Source: an uncultured Bacteroidales bacterium
GTDB taxonomy: Bacteria > Bacteroidota > Bacteroidia > Bacteroidales > Paludibacteraceae
DNA length: 64,000 nucleotides
Direction of reading: 5' to 3'
Assembly (NCBI GenBank): GCA_902766045.1
Contig: CACXCA010000022.1
Span: 1 to 64,000 of the forward strand
Both the position numbers and the translations under genes were made by a program. The notes under the pieces are model-generated. The model had not been told where the DNA came from, searched no databases, and worked only from the letters and a program-made list of their open reading frames with translations. Of this stretch, positions 43,191-54,009 are shown piece after piece. The stretch's first letter is position 1, and every line of letters starts with the position of its first letter.

Positions 43191-45647
43191 CTACTTATCA
43201 CTATTATTACTCTTGTTATTCTTGTTATTATTCAACACAGATATTGCCGTAACAATCACAGAAGCCATGGTTGCGACTGAGGTAAACAATGGCGCGAAGA
43301 GTGCCACATTTTCTTTACTATGATTCTCTCTTACTGGCTTTTCCGGAATAAAAATGTGGGCACCTGGATCCACATCAGGATAGTTACGCCACCATAAGAA
43401 ATGACGTGTAGATGCTATCTTACCATTTGCATAAGCAACATAAGTACCACGCTTACGTGCGTTAGAAGAAAAACCTCCCGCACCACGAATATATTTACGT
43501 ACAGAATTGCCATTATAAACCTCTTTTCCAGGCACTTGGACAGCTCCCGCAATAGTAATAGTCTGTAATTCCTTTGGTACAAAAATAATATCCCCCTCTT
43601 CCAAATGCAAATCCGTTTCAGATCCAGGATGTTTAATAATCTGTTTTAATTGAATACCCACTAAATCCTGACGAGTCTCCAACTCTTTCCTAAGTTCCTC
43701 AACACTCACTACATCATCAGCATTTTTCATCATGCTAATTAAATTAAGGTCTCTTCGACGCTCTGCTTCAGATCGATGAGAAAAACGTAATAAGAATGCA
43801 CCTTCAGGATAAGCATATTCCGTGATACCACTTGCTCTTGCTATTGCATCAGATATCTTTTCTGTTTTTCGGGTAATCACATAGGTGCCAGGCATACGAA
43901 CTTCTCCCAGGACCTGTACGACACCCAATCTCTCATATCCTTCCATCTTACGGACCGTCACTTGATCTCTCGGTTGCAATTTAAATTCAGCATCTGCCCC
44001 TGTTAAATCCCTGCTCAATTTAAGATTGAAAACCATTGTTTTTTGATCATCTTTCTTCAATTCGTCCTCATCCAATACACGTCTAACAACTTCGATTGAT
44101 GTAGGGTCAGCTTCTTCTCTAAATCCTCTTGCTAAAAATACGAGATCCTTCAACGTAACATTCTCGTAGTATGGGAATTCTCCAGGCGACAAAACAGCTC
44201 CATAAATAGAGACCTTTTTCTCCTGTTCATAATCACTCTTACCTCCAATGGTAATCACATCCTCTTTCTTTAACTGCACATTAAAATTCCCATCCATCAA
44301 ATCCTTCACACTAAACGATATGATTTCCGGTGTAAGGTCATCCTGCAAACGTACCAAAGTAGCATTCTGCATAAAAGCATCTTCCGTCACACCATTTGCC
44401 TTATTCACCAAATCACGCAACGACATTCCCTCTTCCAACGCATACACACCTGGACGAAAAACACTTCCCAATATCTGTACTCTATTTGTATATTTCTCTA
44501 ATATTTTATCAACCTGATATACATCCCCCGATGCCGGCGTAAACAATTGGAATACCTCTTTTGTTACATCAGCCACACTCTTTTCTCCCTGAATATTACG
44601 TGTCACCGAAACACGTTCCGTATAGGCTTCATCCGTAAATCCACCGCAATAATTAATCAAATCCTGTAAGCTTTCCCCCGATTTCAATTCATATATACCA
44701 TCTCTTTTCACCTCACCATTTACAGTTATCCTACTAAGGTAAGGAGACACCTGTATCACATCTTGATCTTGTAATGAAACATCACTTGGCATGGCACCTT
44801 TCATTAAGAACTCGTATAGATCCACACTGGCAATTTCCTTTCCACCACGTATCAACTTAATAGCACGCATAGTACCTTTTTCTGATGGTCCTCCACATGC
44901 ATTCAAAGCGTTAAAAACTGAAGATACTGATGATAAAGTATAACTACCTGGATTCTTTACTTCACCAAGAATATACACCTTAATCGACCGTATTTTATTA
45001 ACTGTCACCGCAACCGATGTTTGCCCAGAATGAATTGAACTATACAAAGAAGATAACTTTTTCTTAATCACCTTCTCAGATTCTTCAATAGTCAAACCAC
45101 TCACTTGTACCATACCGACATTAGGTATTCGTATGCTACCCTCTGCTGATACCGTCAAATCATATGTTGCTTCTGCCCAACCGAACACATCAACATGTAA
45201 AACATCACTCACACCCACCACATAATTACGGGGGGTAGCCATATTCTGATTAGGCTCGAATGACAACTTTGAACTACTAAACAATGAAGAACCAAATACT
45301 CTACTAAATTCTTTTTTCTCTTTCTCTGCAGAAGCAGTTGCACTCGATATCATAGAACCACCCGGATTCTCAATCAGTTCCGTCGTAGTATTACTAGTTT
45401 CCATCGAATTTATACGAGCTTTCAACTTCTCCAATTCTGACGCAGGCATGTTCTTTGCAACAGCCATTCTTTCAACATCGGCCAACGTATAACCTGCCTC
45501 TGTATATTTTTTTACAAATTGAGCTATTTGAGTGTCAGATAACTGATCGACTTTAACTGTTTGAATATTTTTGAAAGTAATCTGTGCAGTCGCCAATGTT
45601 ACAGACAATAACAAAGAAGACAATAAAATACATAATCTTTTAAACAT
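43191..45647 (-). CDS. SLBB-domain polysaccharide export outer-membrane protein
   Basis: An 818-residue Wza-like protein. The start MFKRLCILLSSLLLS opens a signal peptide; the frame is open 20 codons further but that part covers the promoter. Domains: a helical pre-region, a poly-export domain (about 140-220, NYVVGVSDVLHVDVFGW), then six SLBB repeats such as ILGEVKNPGSYTL, VNGEVKRDGIYEL, ILGSVFRPGVYAL and VLGEVRMPGTYVI. A C-terminal hydrophobic segment (LFTSVATMASVIVTAIS) and a Lys/Asn tail end it. Wza proteins usually have one or two SLBB units, so this is an enlarged form of the kind common in Bacteroidota. Confidence 0.88.
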   Translation of the reverse strand: MFKRLCILLSSLLLSVTLATAQITFKNIQTVKVDQLSDTQIAQFVKKYTEAGYTLADVERMAVAKNMPASELEKLKARINSMETSNTTTELIENPGGSMISSATASAEKEKKEFSRVFGSSLFSSSKLSFEPNQNMATPRNYVVGVSDVLHVDVFGWAEATYDLTVSAEGSIRIPNVGMVQVSGLTIEESEKVIKKKLSSLYSSIHSGQTSVAVTVNKIRSIKVYILGEVKNPGSYTLSSVSSVFNALNACGGPSEKGTMRAIKLIRGGKEIASVDLYEFLMKGAMPSDVSLQDQDVIQVSPYLSRITVNGEVKRDGIYELKSGESLQDLINYCGGFTDEAYTERVSVTRNIQGEKSVADVTKEVFQLFTPASGDVYQVDKILEKYTNRVQILGSVFRPGVYALEEGMSLRDLVNKANGVTEDAFMQNATLVRLQDDLTPEIISFSVKDLMDGNFNVQLKKEDVITIGGKSDYEQEKKVSIYGAVLSPGEFPYYENVTLKDLVFLARGFREEADPTSIEVVRRVLDEDELKKDDQKTMVFNLKLSRDLTGADAEFKLQPRDQVTVRKMEGYERLGVVQVLGEVRMPGTYVITRKTEKISDAIARASGITEYAYPEGAFLLRFSHRSEAERRRDLNLISMMKNADDVVSVEELRKELETRQDLVGIQLKQIIKHPGSETDLHLEEGDIIFVPKELQTITIAGAVQVPGKEVYNGNSVRKYIRGAGGFSSNARKRGTYVAYANGKIASTRHFLWWRNYPDVDPGAHIFIPEKPVRENHSKENVALFAPLFTSVATMASVIVTAISVLNNNKNNKSNNSDK

Positions 45648-45677
45648 ACCTATTTTACTTTGATACATAAATATTTG

Positions 45678-45709
45678 CAAAGGTAATTCAATATAATTTA
45701 TTGGCAAAA
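45678..45709 (-). promoter_or_regulatory. Complete promoter of the SLBB-wzz-coaBC-recN-rnhB block
   Basis: On the minus strand TTTTG (45709-45705), 19 bp, then TACCTTTG (45685-45678): an ideal Bacteroidota promoter 30 bp before the SLBB gene. Confidence 0.8.
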
Positions 45710-45762
45710 TTTGAAGTTTTAAAAATCACCCAATATTATAAACGATAGAGGAATATTTTTCG

Positions 45763-45770
45763 TATATTTG
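45763..45770 (+). promoter_or_regulatory. -7 promoter element of ruvA-sprA
   Basis: TATATTTG matches TAnnTTTG, 45 bp before the ruvA ATG, back to back with the SLBB promoter. Confidence 0.6.
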
Positions 45771-45815
45771 CACGATTTTTTCTCTAATGTATCCAAATGC
45801 ATAAAAAACACGAAA

Positions 45816-46397
45816 ATGTTTGAATATATAAAAGGCAAAATAACAGACTTAAGCCCTACATCGGCAGTTATAGAAACCAACAATATTGGGTTCTCCATAA
45901 ATATATCCCTTAACACATACACCGCAATTGATGGGAAAAACGAAGCTTTACTATATATATATGAAGCCGTAAGAGAAGATGCTTTTACTCTTTACGGATT
46001 TTCTTCTAAAGAGGAACGTGCTCTCTTCTTATTACTTATCTCTGTATCTGGCGTGGGAGCCAACTCTGCCAGAATGATTCTTTCCACCTACTCCGTGCAG
46101 GAACTGGAAACAATCATCAGCACAGAAAACGTCAAGCAACTAAAAGGTGTCAAAGGAATAGGAAGTAAAACCGCTGAAAGAATCATTGTTGACCTAAAAG
46201 ACAAAGTCAACAAGGTCGGAATCAATGAATCTATTTTTAGTCCTTCTAATGCAATCAAAGAAGAGGCTCTTGCCGCACTAGTCGTATTAGGGTACAATCA
46301 ATCAGCTGCGAACAAAGTGGTAGATGTCATTCTCAAAGAAAATCCATCTTTCACAATAGAAAAAACAATAAAAGAGGCACTAAATCGACTTCGTTAA
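45816..46397 (+). CDS. ruvA: Holliday junction DNA helicase subunit RuvA
   Basis: A 193-residue tetramer-forming protein that binds Holliday junctions and loads RuvB. OB-fold start MFEYIKGKITDLSPTSAVIE; two helix-hairpin-helix motifs, LLISVSGVGANSARMIL and LKGVKGIGSKTAERIIVDL; and a C-terminal RuvB-binding domain AALVVLGYNQSAANKVV. The ATG at 45816 fits the family; the frame is open 16 codons further upstream. sprA begins 27 bp later, a pairing common in this phylum. Confidence 0.95.
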   Translation: MFEYIKGKITDLSPTSAVIETNNIGFSINISLNTYTAIDGKNEALLYIYEAVREDAFTLYGFSSKEERALFLLLISVSGVGANSARMILSTYSVQELETIISTENVKQLKGVKGIGSKTAERIIVDLKDKVNKVGINESIFSPSNAIKEEALAALVVLGYNQSAANKVVDVILKENPSFTIEKTIKEALNRLR

Positions 46398-46424
46398 CGT
46401 TATAAATCTAAAAGAAGCGAAAAA

Positions 46425-49400
46425 TTGGCAAAAGAATTCAAATATATCGTATTGATATTTGTGTTACTAGGTAGTTTAGTAGCACTCTCGGGATATTCTC
46501 AACAGTCGGGAGATAGAACGTCTCTAAATTCACGGTCCTCATCTCAACGACACGCTAAGAAACAAAACGAGCCAGAACAAACAACGGGTCGAAGAGATAC
46601 TATAAAAGGATTGAAGTTCCCAGTAAAACAGACTGAAGCTGTCACCTACGAGGACCTGCAAGAAAAATCTGTCGTCGATTTAAAAGACCCTGCTAACATG
46701 AGTTCGACGGTTGAATACGATCCTGCCACAGGATACTATATCTTTCACAACCGTGTGGGAGACATGGACATCGCTACTCCATTTGTCATGAGCGAAGACG
46801 AATATCGAAACCATGCTCTGCAACAATCCATGAATAAATACTGGGCTGAAAAAGCCAAAACAAATACTGATGGTGGAAATAAATTCTCTTTAAGCGACAT
46901 TCAGATCGGATTGGGCAAAAAAGGTGAAGACATTTTTGGCCCTGGTGGCGTGAAATTGAAAACACAGGGTTCTGTCGATTTGGATTTCGGATTTACCATA
47001 TCCAAACGAGACAACCCATCCATCTCCGAAGAAAATCGTATCAACACAATCTTTGACTTTGACACCAAGATACAATTATCAGCTACAGGATCAGTTGGCG
47101 AAAAGATTAACTTCAACATGAATTACAACACAGAAGCTACATTCGATGCCGACCAAAGTTTGATCAATCTAGGTTATAAAGGCGACGAAGATGATATAGT
47201 CCAACGGGTAGAAGCAGGTAACGTTAGTTTGCCTCTTTCATCATCCCTTATCACAGGAAGCACAGACCTTTTTGGATTCCGTACCGATTTACAATTTGGA
47301 AAATTAAAAGTTTCCGGAATCATTTCACAACAAGAATCGGAAAGAAAAACAATATCAACAGAGGGCGCTCAAACCACAAAATTTGAACTGGTACCAACCA
47401 ACTACGAGGAAAACAAACATTTCTTCCTCGCCTCTTATTTCTATGACCACTATGATGAATGGGCAAAGAACGCTCCTAATCCTCTTTCAGGTATTGTCAT
47501 TAACAAAGTAGAAGTATGGGTGACCAACTCATCCACCTCTTCTGCCAACTATACTACAAGAAACATCATCGCGCTGACAGAATTGGGCGAAAGCTACAAT
47601 GAAGATGGAAAGACAACGGACATTCCGTACAACAACAATGGCAACCTATACAAGACATTATCCAACAACCAGGAACTGAGAAACATTCAATCTGCATCTT
47701 TTGCATTGGAAAACACAGAAATTAACGGAAAAAAATTAGAGCCGTCCAGAGATTATGAAATATTGAATAATGCTCGATTACTTTCAGAAACTGAATATAC
47801 TCTTAATTCACAATTAGGATACATCTCTCTGAAAAGCACATCCTCATCGGATCAAATCGTAGCCGTTGCTTTCGAATATACCAAAGGAGGAAAAACCTAT
47901 AAAGTGGGAGAATTATCAACCGCTACAACAGATACATCCAAGACCTCTTCACAAAACCTATTGGTCAAATTAATAAAGAGTTCCATCCCTGCTCCTAACA
48001 ACAAAAAACTATGGAACCTTTCCATGCGTAACGTGTATTCATTAAATGCATACAACGTACAACAGGACAACTTCAAAGTTGAAATTAAATATTACTTCCA
48101 AAGTGATTCATTAACTAATTATCTTACATACATTCCATCGCTTAGCACCAAAAACTTGTTACAAGTCCTTAATATGGACCGTCTAAACAAACGACAGAAT
48201 GCTATGCCGGATGGATACTTTGACTTCATCCCAGGCTATACAATCATACCATCCACTGGTCGAATTATATTCCTATCCACCCGTCCGTTTGATACTGGTA
48301 TCAAAAACGGTTATGGAAATGTATCCAATATTGAGAAATATACGTTCCCTGAACTATACGACTCAACTCTGACTGTTGCTGAGCAATACACAGAGAAAAA
48401 CAAATACATTATCACAGGTGAATACAGTTCATCATCAGGATCTGAAATCCGTCTTGGCGTTACCAATATAGCCCGTGGATCTGTACGCGTCACTGCAGGT
48501 GGACGAACATTAACAGAAGGAACAGGATATACCGTAGATTATAACCTTGGTATTGTGAAGATTCTAGATGAAACCGCACTGGCATCCAACTCACCTATCA
48601 ACGTATCGGTAGAAAGTGAATCCTTTTTCAACACACAACGGAAATCATTAATCGGAGCCAATGCAGAATATACATTCTCCGATAAATTCTCCATGGGAGC
48701 TACCATATTACACCTAAACGAGAAACCATTGACCCAGAAAGTAGAGTTCGGCAATGAGCCATTGTCCAACACAATCTGGGGTATGAATAGTACCTTTAAG
48801 TCAGATTGGCAATGGCTGACGAATGCCATTGATAAATTACCTCTTATCAATGCTAAAGCACCTTCTTCTATCGCATTCTCAGGAGAATTTGCGCAACTCA
48901 TTCCTGGACATAACAAATCAATCAACCAAGACGAATCAAAAGCTGGCGTTTCTTACATAGATGATTTCGAAGGAACAGAATCAAGCATCAACATCAAGAA
49001 TCCTTCTTCATGGGCACTCGCCAGTACTCCTAAGATAAGCGACGGACCATTGTACAAAAAACACTTCATACGCGAAAATGATGCATATTGGAGAAACCAC
49101 TTAGATCCTATCGATCTTGTTAACATAGGATATGGATTAAATCGATCTCACTTAGCATGGTACTACATTGATCAGCTGTTTACAACCCCTAACTCCAATA
49201 CACCTAAACATATCAAGGCGGATAAAGACAACCAATTGTCCCACCACTATGTTCGTATGGTAACCGAACAAGAAATATACCAAGATAAGGAAGAATCCAC
49301 ATTAGAACCATCAACGCTCCAAACATTACATTTGCACTATTATCCAAAAGAGCGCGGTCCATACAACTTGGATGTAGATAAAATGGATAATAATGGTTAT

Positions 49401-52400
49401 TTGGAAAATCCAGAAAATCGTTGGGCTGGTATCATGCGTAAACTAGATAATACCAACTTTGAGAATTCTAATATAGAATATATCGAGATGTGGATCATGG
49501 ACCCATTCAAATACAATGACATGAACACCACATCCGGTCAATTAGTATTCAATCTTGGTAGCATATCAGAAGACGTACTTAAAGATGGTCGTAAAGCATT
49601 TGAAAACGGACTTCCTACGTCACAAAACCAGACAATGATTGATTCAACTATATGGGGACGCGTACCAAGACTGACCGCTGTTACAGGATCATTCGACAAC
49701 TCCAACCTTGAACAACAAGACCTAGGATTAGATGGATTATCAGACAACGATGAGTTCACCTACATAAAATCATATCGTCGATACCAACAGGCTATCAATG
49801 AGAAAGTAAATCAGTCAGCCAAGTCAAGATGGGCTAACAGTCCATTCTCTCCTTTAACTGACCCTGCTGGAGATAATTTCCATTACTACAGAGGTTCTGA
49901 TTATGATGACATGGAAGCATCTATCTTCGACCGTTATAAATATTATAATGGAACAGAAGGAAATGCCACTTCAAACAAGAATGAAAACTACACCTCCACC
50001 GCTACGACGACGCCTGATTGCGAGGACTTAAATAAAGATAATACACTCAACGAAACAGAACAATATTTCGAATACATTATAAACATTGATCGAGAAAGCT
50101 TTGAAAACGAGAACAATTGGGAAGACAACTATATAACAAATATGGTGGAGTCAGACGTTGTTCTGAGAAATAACGAGACTGACAAAATCAAGTGGTATCA
50201 ACTTCGTATTCCTATCAAGACAAGCAAAAGACGTGCCGAAGGTAACATTACAGACTTCCGTTCTATTCGTTACATCCGTATGTATCTAACAGGTTTCGAA
50301 GAGGAGGAGCATCTCCGTTTCGGTGAATTACAATTAGTTCGAACAGACTGGAGAGTTTACGAGAAAAACGAACGTTTGGTAGAAAGCTCGATTGCCAATA
50401 AACTACAAGGCACAGGTCATATCAATATATCTTCCGTTTGTATTGAGAATGACTCTCACAAAAGACCTGTTGCATATCAACTCCCTCCAGGAATCGATCG
50501 TACAATAGATCCTAGTCAGACACAAAGTAGGAAAGAGAATGAGCAAGCGATGGTGCTTCGTGTCGATAGCCTAGAGCCTAACGACATTCGCGCCGTTTAC
50601 AAAACCACGTCAATCGATGCTCGTCAATACAAACGTTTCAAGATGTTTGTTCACGCCGAACAACTAATCGATGGCGAATACATTCCTGATAATCGTATCT
50701 ACGCATTTGTACGATTTGGAAGCGACTTCACTGAAAATTATTACGAGTACCGTATTCCTCTTAAGATCACCCCAGAAGGTTCTATAGATAAATATATAGT
50801 ATGGCCAGAGGAAAATAATTTCGACTTCGCTTTCGAACAGCTCGTCAACTTAAAACTGGAACGCGACAAAAAGAAGAATGCGGGACAAGTGAAGTTTAAT
50901 GAGCGATACACAAAAATGGATGGCAATAACACAATGGCAGTCATCGGTTCCCCTTCATTTGGCGAACTAACATCTCTCATGATTGGTATTGTCAACGAAG
51001 ATGATGTAGCCCACAATGCAGAAATATGGGTGAACGAAATGAGAATGTCCGGATTTGATGAAGATGGAGGTTGGGCAGCAGTTGCTAATTTAGGTATCGT
51101 ATTCTCTGATTTAGGTAGCCTTACTATCGGAGGACAAATCGAGACAACTGGATTTGGCAATATTGAAGATAATGTTGCAGATCGTAATCAAGATGATTTT
51201 TACGAATACAATATCACAGCGGCTATTCAGTTAGGTAAACTATTCCCTGAAAAAGCCAAAGTGAACATGCCATTCACCTATACACGTACCCATCAGTTGA
51301 CTTCTCCAAAATATGATCCATTAAATACAGATACCGAACTGGAGAAAACATTGGATAATTATGATAGTGAAGCCATCAAGGATTCTATCAAAGAGATGTC
51401 TCGTACCGACAAAGTTTACCAAAGCTATGCCTTGAATAATGTACGTGTAGGTATCACTAGCAAAAACAAAAAATATACAATGCCATACGACCCTGCTAAT
51501 TTCTCCTTTAGCTTAGGGTATAACGAAACAAAAGAAACGAACCCTGATATTGAATACGAAAAAATTAAAAACTATAAGGGAACATTCAATTATATATATT
51601 CAATCAATCCAAAACCAGTAGAGCCATTCAAAAAGGTGAAATGGTTGAAATCTAACCATCTGAAATTAATCAAAGATTTCAACTTCTACTACATCCCTAA
51701 AAACATCTCTTTCAGTACTTCCATGACGCGTTACTACGAAGAGACTCAAAACCGTAGTTTCAATTCACCTATCATAAAAGACACTACATTCCAATATATG
51801 TCTTTTGACAAAAACTGGCAATGGGACAGAACATCTAATATCAAATGGGACTTGACGAAATCCTTGAAACTATCCTTCAGCACTGCTATGAACTCAGAAA
51901 TTGCTGAAATCATTAGCACTGACGATGAAGACGGAAATCGACTAGTCAATATTCCAATCAACAAAGAATATCTACGTGAAATCGGTTATTATGACTGGTA
52001 CGAGAAATGGAAAGACACCGTATGGAGCAGTATAAAAGGCTTTGGTGACCCTGTCGCCTACGAACAAAAATTCTCAGCCACCTATGCAATTCCAATCAAT
52101 AAATTACCACATTTGGATTGGATAACATCCAATGCACAATACAGTGCCGATTATCAATGGGACAAAGGAGCTATTCTTTCACTTGGAAGCGCGCCAGTCA
52201 CAGGAAACTTAATAGAGAATCAACGAAACTGGAGTGGAGATGTACGGTTTAACTTTGAAACGCTTTATAATAAGTTCCCTTACTTGAAAGAAGTGAACCG
52301 AAAATTACAAAAACCGACAAACTCACTTCGGAAAAATGATGAGGCATCAAAAGATAAGCAAAAGGATAACAAGCCAAAAGTCTATGAACGTAAGAAGTTA

Positions 52401-53993
52401 AGACTGAAAGCTAACAACAAAACACGTATCAATCACAGGCTTAATTCAACTAAACTGATTGTCTCTCTTAAGGACACATCAGGAGCCGATGTTGCCTTCA
52501 AATACAATGTGATCGACCCTAACTCAATTAACATAACAACTAAGGCCGACTACAACAATCTAGTTTTGACCATTAATAACAATAGCAGGGAAGATAATGC
52601 GTTCGATAAAATACGGGATTATTCTGTGCGATTCCTTATGATGGTTCGTAACTTTAACATCAATTACAGACATACGGACGCATTAGAATTAAATGGATAT
52701 AAACCAGCCAGCGGATTCTTGGGACAAGATCAGGACAACCCAGGATACGACTTTACTTTCGGATTCTATAATGTTGAGAATTTCTTACAACGAGTTTACA
52801 ACGAAGACTCTTTATTGATTATGAACGAAAATATAACAAATCCTATCGTTCATACCACAACACAGACACTCACTGTAAAATCACTTGTCGAACCTATCCC
52901 TGGATTAAAAATAGATGTGAACGCTTCTTGGTATAAAAGCAACCAAGACAACATATATTATATGTATGGTTACTCAAATGGAGGATGGAATTCAACCGAT
53001 GTGGCAGGAAACTTCTCCCGTACATGTCTGCCAATCCGGACCGCCTTCAAAGGAAGATCTCTAGATTCGAAGATTTTCGAGAAATTCCTTCAAAACAGAA
53101 ACGTTATTCAACAAAGGATTTATTCAAAAGTTGGCTATCAAAATCCAAACGGCAAACCTAATTACGTTAATAAAAGTTCTGCCGATGTCTTAATCCCTGC
53201 TTTCTATGCAGCATATATGGACAGAGATGTCAACACCACTTCATTAAACTTCATACCAGAAGGAAATGTTAAAGGTATCCTTACTGCCTTGATTCCAAAC
53301 TGGAAAGTGACGTGCGATGCATTAATGAAGATTAATTCCATCAAAAAGAAATTCAAATCGTTCAACTTAAATCACACATACAAGAGCACATACAATATTG
53401 GTAATTATGAGTCTTTGACAGATTGGAATCACTTGTATGGTTCAGAATATGGTATCAATGGTGAAAACGAAGAATTCAATTATATCACCTCCAAATACGA
53501 TGTGAATTCAGTAAGCATCAGCGAACAATTCTCTCCTTTATTTGGTGTTGATGCAAGTTTGAAGAGTAGTTTATCCTTTAAGTTCGAACTAAAGAAATCA
53601 AGGACTATACAATTGGACATTCCAGGAAACCAAATACTTGAATCCAATAGTATAGAATACGTAATCGGCTCTGGATATCGGTTCGATGATATTGGAATGA
53701 TTATCAAGATCGGTAAAAGCCAAAAGAAGGTTAAGAACGACCTTAACCTACGTGGAGACATTAGTTTCAAAAACACTGACGCATACATCCGTGTTATCGA
53801 TGATGAATACTCTCAGTTAAGCAGCGGTTTGCGCTCATTATCATTGAAACTATCCGCCGACTATGTCTTAAGTGAACGATTAAATGTAAAACTATATTAT
53901 GACTGCAAATCCAGCACACCGAAAGTGTCTGATGGATTCCCTACGACCACAAGTGATTTTGGAATTGCATTCAAAATTAATTTAACACGATAA
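46425..53993 (+). CDS. sprA: SprA/Sov-type outer-membrane translocon protein
   Basis: A 2522-residue protein with signal peptide (FVLLGSLVALSGYSQQ), close to the usual SprA size. Segments typical of SprA are visible: FKTQGSVDLDFGFT-like KLKTQGSVDLDFGFTISKR, SYIDDFEGTESSINIKNPSS, and long Tyr/Asn-rich beta strands to the C-terminal FGIAFKINL. SprA is the giant 36-strand barrel of the type IX secretion system and of gliding motility. The start is TTG (AAAAATTGGCAAAAG), as no ATG fits the signal peptide. Homologues also occur in Bacteroidales that do not glide, so secretion rather than motility is implied. No other T9SS gene lies in the window. Confidence 0.9.
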   Translation: MAKEFKYIVLIFVLLGSLVALSGYSQQSGDRTSLNSRSSSQRHAKKQNEPEQTTGRRDTIKGLKFPVKQTEAVTYEDLQEKSVVDLKDPANMSSTVEYDPATGYYIFHNRVGDMDIATPFVMSEDEYRNHALQQSMNKYWAEKAKTNTDGGNKFSLSDIQIGLGKKGEDIFGPGGVKLKTQGSVDLDFGFTISKRDNPSISEENRINTIFDFDTKIQLSATGSVGEKINFNMNYNTEATFDADQSLINLGYKGDEDDIVQRVEAGNVSLPLSSSLITGSTDLFGFRTDLQFGKLKVSGIISQQESERKTISTEGAQTTKFELVPTNYEENKHFFLASYFYDHYDEWAKNAPNPLSGIVINKVEVWVTNSSTSSANYTTRNIIALTELGESYNEDGKTTDIPYNNNGNLYKTLSNNQELRNIQSASFALENTEINGKKLEPSRDYEILNNARLLSETEYTLNSQLGYISLKSTSSSDQIVAVAFEYTKGGKTYKVGELSTATTDTSKTSSQNLLVKLIKSSIPAPNNKKLWNLSMRNVYSLNAYNVQQDNFKVEIKYYFQSDSLTNYLTYIPSLSTKNLLQVLNMDRLNKRQNAMPDGYFDFIPGYTIIPSTGRIIFLSTRPFDTGIKNGYGNVSNIEKYTFPELYDSTLTVAEQYTEKNKYIITGEYSSSSGSEIRLGVTNIARGSVRVTAGGRTLTEGTGYTVDYNLGIVKILDETALASNSPINVSVESESFFNTQRKSLIGANAEYTFSDKFSMGATILHLNEKPLTQKVEFGNEPLSNTIWGMNSTFKSDWQWLTNAIDKLPLINAKAPSSIAFSGEFAQLIPGHNKSINQDESKAGVSYIDDFEGTESSINIKNPSSWALASTPKISDGPLYKKHFIRENDAYWRNHLDPIDLVNIGYGLNRSHLAWYYIDQLFTTPNSNTPKHIKADKDNQLSHHYVRMVTEQEIYQDKEESTLEPSTLQTLHLHYYPKERGPYNLDVDKMDNNGYLENPENRWAGIMRKLDNTNFENSNIEYIEMWIMDPFKYNDMNTTSGQLVFNLGSISEDVLKDGRKAFENGLPTSQNQTMIDSTIWGRVPRLTAVTGSFDNSNLEQQDLGLDGLSDNDEFTYIKSYRRYQQAINEKVNQSAKSRWANSPFSPLTDPAGDNFHYYRGSDYDDMEASIFDRYKYYNGTEGNATSNKNENYTSTATTTPDCEDLNKDNTLNETEQYFEYIINIDRESFENENNWEDNYITNMVESDVVLRNNETDKIKWYQLRIPIKTSKRRAEGNITDFRSIRYIRMYLTGFEEEEHLRFGELQLVRTDWRVYEKNERLVESSIANKLQGTGHINISSVCIENDSHKRPVAYQLPPGIDRTIDPSQTQSRKENEQAMVLRVDSLEPNDIRAVYKTTSIDARQYKRFKMFVHAEQLIDGEYIPDNRIYAFVRFGSDFTENYYEYRIPLKITPEGSIDKYIVWPEENNFDFAFEQLVNLKLERDKKKNAGQVKFNERYTKMDGNNTMAVIGSPSFGELTSLMIGIVNEDDVAHNAEIWVNEMRMSGFDEDGGWAAVANLGIVFSDLGSLTIGGQIETTGFGNIEDNVADRNQDDFYEYNITAAIQLGKLFPEKAKVNMPFTYTRTHQLTSPKYDPLNTDTELEKTLDNYDSEAIKDSIKEMSRTDKVYQSYALNNVRVGITSKNKKYTMPYDPANFSFSLGYNETKETNPDIEYEKIKNYKGTFNYIYSINPKPVEPFKKVKWLKSNHLKLIKDFNFYYIPKNISFSTSMTRYYEETQNRSFNSPIIKDTTFQYMSFDKNWQWDRTSNIKWDLTKSLKLSFSTAMNSEIAEIISTDDEDGNRLVNIPINKEYLREIGYYDWYEKWKDTVWSSIKGFGDPVAYEQKFSATYAIPINKLPHLDWITSNAQYSADYQWDKGAILSLGSAPVTGNLIENQRNWSGDVRFNFETLYNKFPYLKEVNRKLQKPTNSLRKNDEASKDKQKDNKPKVYERKKLRLKANNKTRINHRLNSTKLIVSLKDTSGADVAFKYNVIDPNSINITTKADYNNLVLTINNNSREDNAFDKIRDYSVRFLMMVRNFNINYRHTDALELNGYKPASGFLGQDQDNPGYDFTFGFYNVENFLQRVYNEDSLLIMNENITNPIVHTTTQTLTVKSLVEPIPGLKIDVNASWYKSNQDNIYYMYGYSNGGWNSTDVAGNFSRTCLPIRTAFKGRSLDSKIFEKFLQNRNVIQQRIYSKVGYQNPNGKPNYVNKSSADVLIPAFYAAYMDRDVNTTSLNFIPEGNVKGILTALIPNWKVTCDALMKINSIKKKFKSFNLNHTYKSTYNIGNYESLTDWNHLYGSEYGINGENEEFNYITSKYDVNSVSISEQFSPLFGVDASLKSSLSFKFELKKSRTIQLDIPGNQILESNSIEYVIGSGYRFDDIGMIIKIGKSQKKVKNDLNLRGDISFKNTDAYIRVIDDEYSQLSSGLRSLSLKLSADYVLSERLNVKLYYDCKSSTPKVSDGFPTTTSDFGIAFKINLTR

Positions 53994-54009
53994 ATAAATT
54001 ATAACTATC

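Noticed and set aside
46425-53993. Evidence for gliding motility
   Set aside because: SprA homologues occur in non-gliding Bacteroidales and no gld genes are present in the window.
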